This document shows, in pieces, positions 42,456 to 53,009 of a stretch of DNA of 64,000 bases. The DNA is from Megaustenia siamemsis (lineage: Eukaryota; Mollusca; Gastropoda; Stylommatophora; Ariophantidae). The stretch spans positions 38,404,223 through 38,468,222 of the forward strand of contig JAVIAB010000160.1 of assembly GCA_032433765.1 (NCBI GenBank). The letters are read 5' to 3'. A model generated the notes under the pieces. It was not told the origin of the DNA. It was given only the letters and a program-made list of their open reading frames with translations, and searched no databases. How positions within the stretch are numbered: position 1 is the first letter of the stretch; every line of letters begins with the position of its first letter. Position numbers and translations under genes: made by a program.

Positions 42456-42536
42456 CGAACTGTTACTTTACTGAACAGATATTTAATCACAAACTTTTAT
42501 TCGAATTATCATTCGGTGATGTTTAAAAGGTAATGT

Positions 42537-43291
42537 TTAAGGTCTCAGTCTGAACAGTAAGAAAACAGAAGTAATAGTCACATCGAAGAAACAATCATCA
42601 GAATTAATAGTCACATCAAAGAAACAATCATCACCATCATGCAGCATACAAATAAACAGGACAAATCTGAAACAAGTGCAACGTTTCAAATACGTTGGCA
42701 CAATAATAATATCAGATGAAGATACAACACAGAAACAAAAAGCAGAATAGCTCACGTCAAAATAGCATTTCAGAAAATAAAAAACATCTTATGCAACAAA
42801 TATACATGTATGTCAATAGAACTGAGAAAGGGAGCTTATCAGTACTATTTAGAGCCAATTCTGATCTATGGAAGCGAATCATGGACAGTAAATAAACAAA
42901 TGAAAAGACGATTAGAGGCCTCAGAGGTGGAATTTCTCAGAAGAATGTTGAAAGTTCTCTGGACAACTAAAAATACCAATGAGGAAGTTCTCAAAGAGGT
43001 CAACACAAAAAGGGAGCTCCTTAAAAACATCAGAAAGAAACAATCAACATTTTTCGGGCACATCATGAGAAGAGGAAAGTTGGAATACTTGGTTACAACT
43101 GGAAAATAAAAGGAAAGAGAGATCTCGGACGACAAAGAGAGAAAATACTTGATAGCTTGGTGTCATGGCATGGCAAACAATCAACAACAGAACTGATACG
43201 ATGCACTGTAGATAGAAGATTGTGGAAGGGCATGATGGCCTACGCCAACCGGTAAGGCACATGATGATGATGATGATGAAGATGATGATGA
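42537..43291 (+). mobile_element. RTE-b LINE, 5'-truncated, first duplicated copy
   Basis: Starts at the GLSLNSKKTEVIVTSKKQ region, then NLKQVQRFKYVGTIIISDE, YYLEPILIYGSESWTVNKQM, FLRRMLKVLWTTKNTNEE, STFFGHIMRRGKLEYLVTTG and terminal motif with (GAT)n. A 38-base near-repeat around TAGTCACATC..AAACAATCATCA sits at 42,570-42,630. Confidence 0.9.
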
Positions 43292-44375
43292 TGTTTAAAA
43301 GGAAGTTAAGTCACTGACTTTGAGTGAACAAACTTTTGACTAAATAGACATTTAGTCTACACAATGCAAACTCTGCGGCTTTGTTTTTTTTGGTTAAAAA
43401 GCCAACCCGTCAGTTAATGACGTTTTGAAATGATTTTGTTTATTCCTTATAGCAGTTGGAACCTTTTTTTTTTGGTTACAATTGTAATCTTGTTAGTGTG
43501 TCTTTTATTGCTACTGTATTATTTTTCAAATTTGAAACAAGTGCAACGTTTCAAATACTTGGGCACAATAATAACATCAGATGGGAGATGCACCACAGAA
43601 ATAAAAAGCAGAATAGCTCAGGCCAAAATGGCATTTCAGAAAATGAAAAATATCTTATGCAACAAATCTATGTCAATAAAAATGAGAAAGAGATTTCATC
43701 GGTGCTATATAGAACCAATTCTGACCTATGGAAGCGAATCATGGACAGTAGACAAACAAATGAAAAGACGATTAGAGTCCACAGAGAAGGGATTTCTCAG
43801 AAGAATGTTGAAAGTTCTCTGGACAGCTAAAAATACCAATGAGGAAGTTCTCAAATAGGTCAACACAAAAGGGAGCTCCTTAAAAACATCAGAAAGAAAC
43901 AATCAACATTTTTCGGGTACATCATGAGAAGAGGAAAGTTGGAATACTTGGTTACAACTGGCAAAATAAAAGGAAAGAGAGATCTCGGACGACAAAGAGA
44001 GAAAATACTGGATAGCTTGGTGTCATGGCATGGAAAACAGTCAACAACAGAACTGATACGATGCACTGTAGATAGAAGATTATTGGAAGGGCATGATGGC
44101 CTATGCCAACCGGTATGGCACATGATGATGATGATGATGTTTAAAATTATGTTTAGTCACTGACTTTGAGTGAACAAACTTTTGACTAAATAGACATTTA
44201 GTCAACTACACAGCGCAAACTCTACGGCTTTGTTTTTTATTTGTTAAAAAGACAATCCGTCAGTTACTGACGTTTTGAAATGATTTTGTTTATTCCTTAT
44301 AGCAGCTAGAACCATTTTTTTTTTACAATTGTGATCTTGTTAGTGTGTCTTTTATTGCTACTGTATTATTTTTCA
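42669..44375. repeat. ~0.86-kb tandem segmental duplication
   Basis: Unit 1 (42,669-43,533) and unit 2 (43,534-44,375) each hold the RTE-b 3' end plus ~230 bases of downstream flank (GTCACTGACTTTGAGTGAAC, GTCAGTTA-TGACGTTTTGAA, GTGTGTCTTTTATTGCTACT). The junction CAAATTTGAAACAAG joins flank to LINE sequence. Units differ by several percent, so the event is not recent. Confidence 0.92.
43534..44145 (+). mobile_element. RTE-b LINE, second duplicated copy
   Basis: QVQRFKYLGTIITSDGRCTT, MAFQKMKNILCNKSMS, IEPILTYGSESWTVDKQM and onward to the (GAT)n tail. The 142-codon frame 43,430-43,858 starts in flank sequence and only from ~43,530 is LINE-coding. Confidence 0.9.
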
Positions 44376-44382
44376 TTAATGC

Positions 44383-44389
44383 TGAGCTT

Positions 44390-44424
<35 letters not shown>
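44383..44424. repeat. Poly(T)
   Basis: About 40 consecutive T, immediately after the duplication. Confidence 0.95.
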
Positions 44425-44425
<1 letters not shown>

Positions 44426-44683
44426 GGTGTAAAATACATTCTAGAAAACCATGTCTTAAAATATATAGTCTGTGAGTGAATTAGTAAGGCTGTAGTGTAT
44501 GAGGTGGAGGAGAATGGGTCTCTTCCTAACTGTTAATGCCTTTTCTAACTCAGCGATAAATTAGTCATTAATTGAGGCAGTGGCGTGGCTGGTGGGTGAA
44601 AGTTGATAACTATTTTCTTGGGCGCAACAATCTTATGACGCAATAACTAAAGTAGTAATAATCGAAAACTAACAGGCTTAAAT

Positions 44684-44946
44684 GGGGAGCTGCGATAGCT
44701 CAGTGGTTAGTGAACTGGACTACCATGGACAAGGGGTAGGGTTCGATCCCAACCGACGGCTTCCGGGTTCACCCAGCCTTAAAATGGGTACCGGATTTTT
44801 TCTGGGAAAGTAAATCAGCACGGGCGTAATAACGACCACATTACCCAAAGATCATGTGCTGAAGGTCTGTAAAGTATAGGGTCACTAACACCATATTTCC
44901 CTATACGCTACTTGGCGTGACGGGGGTACTTTACTTTCTTTTTTTT
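44684..44946 (+). mobile_element. SINE-1, full length
   Basis: GGGGAGCTGCGATAGCTCAG head, box B GGTTCGATCCC, hairpin ACGCT-ACTT-GGCGT, T-rich tail. TSD AACAGGCTTAAAT / AACAGGCTAAAAT (one mismatch) at 44,671-44,683 and 44,947-44,959. Confidence 0.93.
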
Positions 44947-44984
44947 AACAGGCTAAAATACTTGACTTTTCTCGGCTCGGTGCA

Positions 44985-46270
44985 GTGACACACTACATAC
45001 TTACTTGCCCTTTCTCCGCGTAGTATCACACTACATACTTACCTGCCCTTTCTCCGGGCAGTGTCACACTACATACTTACTTGTCCTTTCTGCGAGCAGT
45101 GTCACACTACATACTTACTTGCCCTTTCTCCAGGCAGTGTCACACTACATACTTACTTGCCCTTTCTGCGAGCAGTGTCACACTACATACTTACTTGCCC
45201 TTTCTGCGAGCAGTGTCACACTACATACTTACCTGCCCTTTCTCCGGGCAGTGTCACACTACATACTTACTTGTCCTTTCTGCGAGCAGTGTCACACTAC
45301 ATACTTACTTGCCCTTTCTCCAGGCAGTGTCACACTACATACTTACTTGCCCTTTCTGCGAGCAGTGTCACACTACATACTTACCTGCCCTTTCTCCGCG
45401 TAGTATCACACTACATACTTACTTGTTCTTTCTGCGAGAAGTGTCACACTACATACTTACTTGTCCTTTCTGCGAGCAGTGTCACACTACATACTTACTT
45501 GCCCTTTCTCCGCGTAGTGTCACACCACATACTTACCTGCCCTTTCTCCGAGCAGTGTCACACTACATACTTACTTGTCCTTTCTCCGGGCAGTGTCACA
45601 CTACATACTTACTTGTCCTTTCTGCGAGCAGTGTCACACTACATACTTACTTGCCCTTTCTCCAGGCAGTGTCACACTACATACTTACTTGCCCTTTCTC
45701 CGCGTAGTGTCACACTACATACTTACCTGCCCTTTCTCCAGGCAGTGTCACACTACATACTTACCTGCCCTTTCTCCAGGCAGTGTCACACTACATACTT
45801 ACTTGTCCTTTCTGCGAGCAGTGTCACACTACATTCTTACCTGCCCTTTCTCCAGGCAGTGTCACACTACATACTTACTTGTCCTTTCTCCAGGCAGTGT
45901 CACACTACATACTTACTTGCCCTTTCTCCAGGCAGTGTCACACTACATACTTACTTGTCCTTTCTCCAGGCAGTGTCACACTACATACATACTTGACCTT
46001 TCACAGGGCAGTGCCACACTACATACTTACTTGCCCTTTCTGCGAGCAGTGTCACACTACATACTTACCTGCCCTTTCTCCAGGCAGTGTCACACTAGAT
46101 ACTTACTTGCCCTTTCTCCAGGCAGTGTCACACTACATACATACTTGCCCTTTCACAGGGCAGTGTCACACTACATACTTACTTACCTTTCTGCGAGCAA
46201 TGACACACTACATACTTACTTGCCCTTTCTCCAGGCAGTGTCACACTACATACTTACTTGCCTTTTTCGC
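44985..46270. repeat. 38-bp minisatellite, about 34 copies
   Basis: Unit joins CAGTGTCACACTACATACTT and ACTTGCCCTTTCTCCAGG. Subtypes differ at the last bases (CTCCAGG, CTGCGAG, CTCCGCGT, CTCCGGG) in a non-random order, suggesting larger repeated blocks. All forward frames stay open (up to 311 codons); artefact. Confidence 0.97.
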
Positions 46271-46958
46271 GACTCCGACACCTCACTCTACTCCCCATGT
46301 TTAGATTACTAGGTAAAGTAGAGTGGTTACATCTAAAATTGAATGACAAAGACTTTATGAAGTCAGTGCGCTGCCAATTCCGCTACTGCTAAATCTCCTA
46401 AACATAAGAAACAGACTTTTAAAATATCGTCAGTCTTGTTCCCTTCCAACACGTACATGAGAAAGAAGAGAGATTCTATATCCATACTCAACACACTGTC
46501 AATATTACTGGATTCGATAGCACTTTTTCAAAATTAAAAAAAAACCCCGTAAATTGTGGTAAAATGTAGGAAAATAAAGCTAGGTAGAGAGATGTGTGCA
46601 ATTTTATTATCAGGTCTTAAGAGCTTTACTTCCATGATTACTGACTACTCAACACTTCAAAGCGACGTTGAAAAAAACAGACACGGCTGGGAAGGATAAT
46701 GATTCATCTCTGTCTTTAATTTATGCGAACTTTCAAGCTTCAAAGATGAATTGATTAGTTGAAGTAAAGTAGTTGTAAGCCCAGTGATTGTGACGTTTCA
46801 GTAGGGTTTGTATTGTGTAGTGATTTATGAATGTGATCGATATCAATGGTCTTGTGGTAAGCATATAGGTAGCTCTTTCTGCTAGTTGCGAAAGCTGTTG
46901 TGATAATGCTAGTTAGAGGACAGTGGGGTAATGAAATAGCAGGCATTATAATGAGTAC
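46271..46958. other. No gene seen
   Basis: AT-rich DNA; no frame or repeat recognised. Confidence 0.4.
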
Positions 46959-46972
46959 TATGCCACAAACAC

Positions 46973-47233
46973 GGGAGCCGCGATAGCTCAGTGGTTAGTT
47001 AACTGGACTACAAAGGACAAGAGGTATGGTTCGATTCCAACCGACGGCTTCCGGTTCATCCAGCCTTTAATGGAAACCAATTTTTTTTTTCTGGGAAATT
47101 AAAGCGGCACGGGCGTAATACCGACCACATTACCCCAAAAATCATGTGCCGAAGGGTCTGTAAAATGTATAGTCACTAACACCATATTCCCTATACGCCA
47201 CTTGGCGTAACGGGGGGACTTTACTTTACTTTT
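46973..47233 (+). mobile_element. SINE-1, full length (reference copy)
   Basis: Exact ends are set by a 14-bp TSD, TATGCCACAAACAC / TATGCCACAGACAC, at 46,959-46,972 and 47,234-47,247. The element is 261 bases: starts GGGAGCCGCG, box A near 46,983, box B GGTTCGATTCC near 47,030, hairpin ACGCC-ACTT-GGCGT near 47,196, and ends in repeated ACTTT. Confidence 0.95.
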
Positions 47234-47247
47234 TATGCCACAGACAC

Positions 47248-47608
47248 ATTACAGTGAGCTTTTGACTCTATTTTTCCTGGATTCTGCAATGCAGTAAAAT
47301 CAGTGGTAGTATGACGAAAGCATAAATCCTGAGAACAGCAGCATTTCAGTATTTTGTAGCAATTAGCATCACTAGGGCTGCGAAAGTTGTGTGTCAATCC
47401 AAAACATTCATTTTACTAAAACATTATTTGTGCCGTATTTCACTTTCCTCGTAAATTCGTCTTTAAAAAAAAACAAAACCAGTCTGGATTGCTTCAATCA
47501 GAGATAACTATGTGGAGTCCTGATTTATCGACGGAGACGACAGCAGTTAATTATAGATCATTGCCTGCTATAACAAAACACAACAAATATAATGTTTCAA
47601 CATTGCAG
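47248..47608. other. No gene seen
   Basis: Unique-looking DNA. Confidence 0.4.
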
Positions 47609-47609
47609 A

Positions 47610-48168
47610 TCATCATCATCATCACGTGCCATGTCGTTGGTGTCAACGATCGTATCCTTCAACAATTTTCTATTCACGGTGTTGTATCAATTTGTTCTTG
47701 ACTGTTTTTCATCGCATGACATCAAGCTATCTAGTTTTTTTTCTCTCTTTGTCGTCTGCTATCTCTCTTTCCCTGAATTATGCCAGTTAAAACCAAGTAT
47801 TCCAACTTTCCTCAATTTATGATGTGCCCGAAAAATGTTGATTGTTTCGTTCTGATGTTTTTATGAGCTGCATTTTTGTTTTACCCTCTTTGAGAATGTC
47901 CTCATTGGTCTTTTTAGCTGTCCAAGGGAACTTTCAACAATCTTCTGAGAAATCCCATCTCTGTGGCCTCTAATCGTCTTTTTATTTGTTTGTTTACTGT
48001 TCATGATTCGCTTCTATAGGTCAGAATTGCTTTTATATAACACCGATAAACTTTCTTGCTCAACTTTATGGACATAGACTTATTGCATAAGACTTTTTTC
48101 CATTTTCCAAACAGCTATTTTGGCCTGAACTGTTCTACTTTTTATTTCTGTGGTGCATCTACCATTTC
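47610..48168 (-). mobile_element. RTE-b LINE, 3' fragment
   Basis: CATCATCATCATCACGTGCC tail, then complement of the whole ORF end up to KSRTVQAKIAVWKMEK. Cut off at 48,168 exactly where an RTE-d tail begins; the rest of RTE-b does not reappear beyond that element. Confidence 0.87.
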
Positions 48169-48784
48169 ATCATCATCACCATCGAGTGCCGTCTCCGCAA
48201 AGAAGGTTGGCTACCATGGAGCGCCATTCTGATCTGTCTCTTGCTTTGATGGTACAGGTTGTCATAGGCTGATTTGTCCATCTTTTAATGTTACTCGTCC
48301 ATGTTAGTCTTGGTCTGCCTCTGCCTCCTTTACCTTGTATTTTCCCCTCCAGGATTACTTTTAGTAGGCTGTTGTGTCTTTTAACTTGGCCCAAAAATCA
48401 CATTTGTCTTGTTTGAATTGTGTTTAGTAGTTCTCTTTTCATTGTTAGTTGTTTTAATTAAGACTTCGTCGTTTGTTTTCTTTTCCTTCCATCCAATTCT
48501 ACCTATTCTACTATATATCCTCATTTCAAAGGCTTCAATTCTCTGTTCAGTTTTCTTGTCCAATGTCCATGTTTCTGCACCATATATGAATATTGAGAAG
48601 ATGTAATATTTTGATATTCTTAGTTTAGCCCTAGTGTTATTTGTTTTGATGTTAGTATGTTCTTCATGACATTAAAATTACTTTTTGTCATTCCTATTCT
48701 TTTGTTTATTTCAGTTGTACATTTTCCATCACTGGCTATAGTATGTCCAAGGTAGTTGTAGTTCTCAACTGTCTCCAGGTCTTA
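48169..48784 (-). mobile_element. RTE-d LINE, 3' fragment
   Basis: CATCATCATCACCATCGAGT tail, complement of GKGGRGRPRLTW, FEMRIYSRIGRIGWKEKKTN and TWTLDKK, up to ENYNYLGHTIA near 48,760. Truncated where Penelope-like sequence starts. Confidence 0.88.
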
Positions 48785-49052
48785 CACAAAGGAGAAAGAA
48801 TAGAACAGAAGAATAACAGGTACTCGAAAGGCGGAAAAAGTGAGATGTCTGAGAGTGGGCTACCATAAAAAAACATATGGAAGGAAAGTAGCACGGACAA
48901 AAGAGGTATATAAGTCCACCGAATTGTCTCAGTGGGGACTAGTGGAGGAGAACTATGAATAGCATGGCATAGTAGATAGACTAACGTGCCGAAACATGGG
49001 CTGCAGAGAAGGCTATGCAATAGGGAAGGAGCAACTAAAAGTAAACTATGTG

Positions 49053-49500
49053 TACGAGTGAGATACATTCATGCCTCGTGGAGTCAGCGAACCAAACTTG
49101 ACTATAAGGCGATTCTCCAAAGCAGTGACAAAGGACAATACCAGTGATACGGATCTCGTCTTAGCCCTTGTGTTCTGAGGAATTGAAATAGGAAGACACT
49201 GGAGTGCCAGTATTCTGTTGAACATCTCGAAGATGTCCACAAAATCATCCCGCGAATCGTCTCCACTCTCGCCAATATAAATCATGTGGCATCGTTGGCA
49301 TATGATGGCATAAATGATGTTTCGGGACATACATGTGAAGCCATGCTTAATCTTGAATCGTCCGTTAGGGAATACGACAGAGTCAGTGCGGAGCACATAG
49401 ACGCAGGTGATGCAGTTACGACCACAAGGGACCGTACCCAAGTGTTAATGGTCGGAGCGGGGGAGATGGCTACTAACCAGAATATCTCCCAAATTCCTGT
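49053..49500 (-). pseudogene. PLE GIY-YIG endonuclease domain
   Basis: The minus frame reads GTVPCGRNCITCVYVL, then FTCMSRNIIYAIICQRC and MIYIGESG: the IYAI..MIYIG pair is the GIY-YIG signature, preceded by the Cys-rich linker usual in this family. The end, ENRLIVKFGSLTPRGMN, matches the family C-terminus. A frameshift after IYIGESG (DDSRDDFVDIF in place of a RRFADHF-type continuation) breaks it. Confidence 0.85.
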
Positions 49501-49821
49501 CACGTTTGAAGGCGATCATAGGGGGATCACTAAAATGTAGACGAGTAGTTGGATCAGAGTGGAGAATGGAACGGTAGCGGTTGAGTATCTTCACAGCAGT
49601 CAGGTTGTGACGATGATAGGTAAGGGTGAGTATAGTTCTCTCAGAGGGGGCGGGACGGTTGGTAGGAGTGAGTGCTTCGGGATGAGAGATAAGGAGGACC
49701 GCTTGAAGGCAGACTGGAGGATCGAATCTGTATAAAGCAGGCGGCTAAAGAAACCTAACATGAGGTGAGCCTGTTGGAGGAAATCTTGGTCATCCTCGCA
49801 GATGCGAGAAAGACGCAATAA

Positions 49822-50737
49822 TTATGAAAACAGAATCGAATCACGACAAGAAGGTGAATGGGATGAAGTATAGAGAAGATAAAATTTGGCGTCTGTGGTT
49901 TTATAGAAAACCGAGATATGGAGGCTAGAAGTACCCAAGGAAACAATAAGATCTAGGAAGACAACAGAGGAAGTGGATATGCAAGATGTGGATCTTGATA
50001 GCTTTGTGATAGCTACCAATGTAGTCGATAAACCTGGAGAGGTCATCCTCAGGTAGATCGGTAATTCCGAAGCAGTCATCAATGTACCGAAGGTATATGA
50101 TGGAAATGGGACCTTGTTATGATTTGAGAATGTGGTGGTCAAGGTAACCCATAAATAGGCAAGCATAGCCGGGGCCCATCTTGGTGCCCATGGCTACTCC
50201 ACTAACTTGGTCATAGAAGTTACCATCGAACTCAAAGGTATTGAGGTTGAGTACAAGCTCAGTAAGGTGGAGAAGAGTGGCAGTATCAACAGAGGGGTGT
50301 TGTCTCTGGTCAAGAAAGAACCGTAGAGCCAGGAGGCCGTTGGAGTAGGGGATAGAGGTGTAGAGAGAATAAACATCAAGGGCGAAAAGTCGGTATGAGC
50401 GACCTCGGGAGAGAGAGATGGAAGAAAAGATTCTCAAGGCATGGTTTGTGTCCTTGACATATGAGGGAAGACTATCATGGGCTGGAAGATACTGTCTAGA
50501 TAATCAGATATGTGTTCAGTTGGGCAAGCACACGCTGACACGACTGGACGTCCTGGATTGTCGATTTTGTTAATTTTAGGGGGCATGTAGAATGATGGTT
50601 TGCAGAGAAAACTATTGGGATAATGAGGCGGGGCGCAGTAGGAGGAAGGAGGTCTCGGATCAGTTCCTTGATGGTAGATTGGACCTGCTTGTTGTGGAGG
50701 ACAGTGGCGTCGTCAGGGCGGGGTTTATAAAACATGG
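49822..50737 (-). pseudogene. PLE reverse transcriptase
   Basis: Broken frames on the minus strand hold the expected series: RPDDATVLHNKQVQSTIKEL, PSFYMPPKINKIDNPGRPVV, LDVYSLYTSIPYSNGLLALR (catalytic D), NLNTFEFDGNFYDQVSGVAM with GTKMGPGYA, LRYIDDCFGITDLPEDDL (YIDD at about 50,074-50,085) and SSVVFLDLIVSLGTSSLHIS. Frame changes occur near 50,620, 50,440, 50,130 and 50,000. The catalytic residues are still readable. Confidence 0.87.
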
Positions 50738-50778
50738 TATTGGGTAACTGTGTGTTGCCCTCTAAAATGTATAAGTCT

Positions 50779-51009
50779 TTACGCCAACTCTACTACCACC
50801 GCTCCCCCCTTGTCTGCCGTTTTGATAACGATGCCCTCCCGGCGGCGGAGATTATAGAGGGCCCGAAACTCAGAGGGAGTTAAATTAGAGCGATGAAGTA
50901 TTCTAGGGCGCAGTTGTTGCATCTCACGTGAGGTGACCTTTATGTAGAGATCCAAGGCATGTGAGGCGCCAGTTTGTGGGGTACAATCCGATTTACGGGT
51001 GGGGTCCAA
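50779..51009 (-). pseudogene. PLE N-terminal conserved region
   Basis: A minus frame of 76 codons ends NLTPSEFRALYNLRRREGIV and IKTADKGGAVVV, the block found just before the RT in Penelope-like proteins. Its first residues (DPTRKSDCTP) come from a 23-bp tandem repeat. Confidence 0.8.
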
Positions 51010-51112
51010 TCCGATTTACGAGTGGGGTCCAATCCGATTTACGGGTGGGGTCCAATCCGATTTGCGGGTGGGGTCCAATCCGATTTACGGGTGGGGTCCA
51101 ATCCTATTTAAA
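50982..51112. repeat. 23-bp tandem repeat at PLE 5' side, about 5-6 copies
   Basis: Unit GGGGTCCAATCCGATTTACG plus GGT, with single-base variants. It overlaps the start of the PLE frame and marks the 5' edge of recognisable PLE sequence. Confidence 0.92.
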
Positions 51113-51488
51113 ACGTAAGCCTGCTTTTTGGTGCACAGTGTTGCAATATTTGCTCAATCCTGTATTTACATCAGTTTTTACCCGGCACAGCATTATGTGG
51201 TCAGAGCCTATTTCAGCTATGACCACTGTTATGTTGTACGATTGTATCTCAAAACTGTATGGTTTGTCAAGATTCATCGCGCGCTGATAATTATAGAGCA
51301 TTATATTTAACAATTGATTACATCAACCATTTCTTTTTTGCTGTGGTCGGTCGGTCGGTTTTATTTAGGATTTCAGACATTAACTGGTGTAATAACAAAA
51401 CTTAGGTTATTAATAGCTTGTATTTTTTCCCACAGCAACATGCTGCTGGGAAACCACGTGACATATCTGCAGATGTGCTAACAGTGCT
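51113..51488. other. No gene seen
   Basis: Short overlapping frames on both strands, no motif. Confidence 0.4.
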
Positions 51489-51645
51489 AAAATCTATCTA
51501 TCTATTGACCTTTCGAGCTGTAGCCGGCCCATAGGGCGTAGACCAAGATACTCCCTCTGTAATCTGAATTTTTGTTCTAGCAGTTTTCAATTCTTTTAAA
51601 GATATTTTATCAAATCTCGCCATTTGTCTCTGTTCTGCGCAAGCA
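51489..51645 (-). mobile_element. RTE-like LINE 3' end with (ATAG)n tail
   Basis: CTATCTATCTATTGACC at the left, then CGAGCTGTAGCCGGCCCATA. The minus strand upstream of it reads ELLAQNRDKWRDLIKYL, an RTE-type terminal segment. Shares its terminal block with 32,346-32,400. Confidence 0.6.
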
Positions 51646-51649
51646 GCTC

Positions 51650-51985
51650 TAAGAATACTCAGAATACCATTTCAGTGAAAAGAACAAACAGATACAATCT
51701 CCATGAACTAAAAATTCCAGAAAACTTGTCGGTAAGGAACATCAAAACAAGGAAAATAAAATATAGTTGTCATGTAAAACGACATAATAGCTTAAAGAAG
51801 AAGATTATTGAAGACATATCACTGGATAAACATGTGAGAGAAAACCTTAGAACGAGGTGAGTGCAAAATATCACAGAAAGGGGCTAGGATTGACTGATTC
51901 AGACGCTGGATATCTCGCGCAGGGCCAGATAACATGAGAGTAGCTGTTATGGAAATCAAGTTCCAGTTGGGACAAATTAGCTTAT
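51650..51985 (+). mobile_element. RTE-e LINE, 3' ORF fragment
   Basis: Forward frame: YNLHELKIPENLSVRNIKTR, KIKYSCHVKRHNSLKKKIIE, DISLDKHVRE, then in other frames QNITERG and ARxRxxWRxAVMEI-like end. It lies head-to-head with the preceding minus-strand LINE tail. Confidence 0.72.
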
Positions 51986-51989
51986 GATG

Positions 51990-52252
51990 ATTTTTTTTTT
52001 CTATTTGTAATGTCCAATTTGAATCAAAATATAAATTGCAATTACTTTTTATTTACATGTTAACTGTTAACTTCATGAAACTACTACATTAGTGTGTACG
52101 GTAATTATTTCAATTTAATTTACTAAGTCGTTATTTCGTGCAATGTAAGCTGTACTGGCTTGTAGTGATGAGCTGGCAGAATATTGTTCTGTTTCGCTCT
52201 GACGTAGAAGCCCCATCCTCAATATTTCAAACCTCGTCCCACAGGTCCATTA
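51990..52252. other. No recognised feature
   Basis: AT-rich DNA up to the hAT insertion. Confidence 0.4.
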
Positions 52253-52482
52253 GTCTAGAACAGGGGTGGCCAAATGGCGGCCCGCGGGCCGGATCCGGCC
52301 CGCCAGCCTAGTTTTCTTGGCCCGCGAAGCTCCACGGACTTACTTCATTTTTTACCCCTAATAGCGGATTTCTCCTGGTTTTAATCCGTGTCGGAGATAA
52401 CTCTTCTATCGTTCAAGAATACACAATTTGAAAATCTCTGTCAATTTCTCGCAACAGCTAGATTGGCAACATAATTTCAAAT

Positions 52483-52587
<105 letters not shown>

Positions 52588-53009
52588 ACTAATGGTGCCG
52601 ACAATATTCAAAGTCTTTGCTTCGAGTTGGTACCGCAAAGTTGCTTTATTGTCAGTGCGGTGATAGCGTCAGATCTTTGGCTCAACATTTGTCGTCTGGA
52701 CTTGTGGTGGCTCTTTCATTTCGCGGTAAGGGGTTAATGAGGTTGGGAGGGACAGGGGTGAGGGGACTTCGTAGCTCTAATTCTGTCTTTGAAGTTACAT
52801 TCAAAATGTTTCACTGTTCGCCTTCATTCCCTTTGATCCCATCGTCTTGTCTTGTCCATAAAATGACTGCAACGTGTTTATTTGGTCACAATCTTTTGAT
52901 TTCATTGTCAAACACAAGTCTGTGTATAACTGTCAAATCTGGACTTATTTTCGATAGTGGACCAACATTCTGTGACTTTTAACTTTGATGTGAGATTTTG
53001 TATTAAATC

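Larger units (their letters stand above)
48785..51112 (-). mobile_element. Penelope-like element (PLE), decayed, minus strand
   Basis: Protein order along the minus strand is N-terminal conserved block (near 50,780-50,870), reverse transcriptase (50,737 down to 49,822) and C-terminal GIY-YIG endonuclease domain (about 49,500 to 49,053), with ~270 bases of 3' sequence before an RTE-d. This RT plus GIY-YIG order is diagnostic of Penelope-like retroelements. At least four frameshifts and internal losses make it non-functional. Terminal repeats (pLTRs) were not identified. Confidence 0.88.

Noticed and set aside
45005..46312. Forward frames of up to 311 codons (SHYILTCPF repeats)
   Set aside because: 38-bp minisatellite open in all forward frames.
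2680..47210. Compensatory base change in the SINE 3' hairpin (sixth pair A-T versus T-A)
   Set aside because: In SINE-1 that pair would close a two-base loop, which is sterically unlikely, so only the shared 5-bp stem is claimed.
2398..47234. True tRNA genes at the GCTCAGTGG / GGTTCGATCC sites
   Set aside because: Each is followed by a ~190-base conserved body, hairpin and tail and several have TSDs, so they are SINE heads; acceptor stems do not close.
48960..49030. Hammerhead core at GTGCCGAAACATGG near the PLE 3' end
   Set aside because: No CUGANGA box upstream and no stem II.
52617..52982. 121-codon forward frame upstream of the hAT transposase
   Set aside because: Lies in the hAT 5' region, shows no domain, and the family's gene begins with the BED finger at 53,010; most likely leader sequence.
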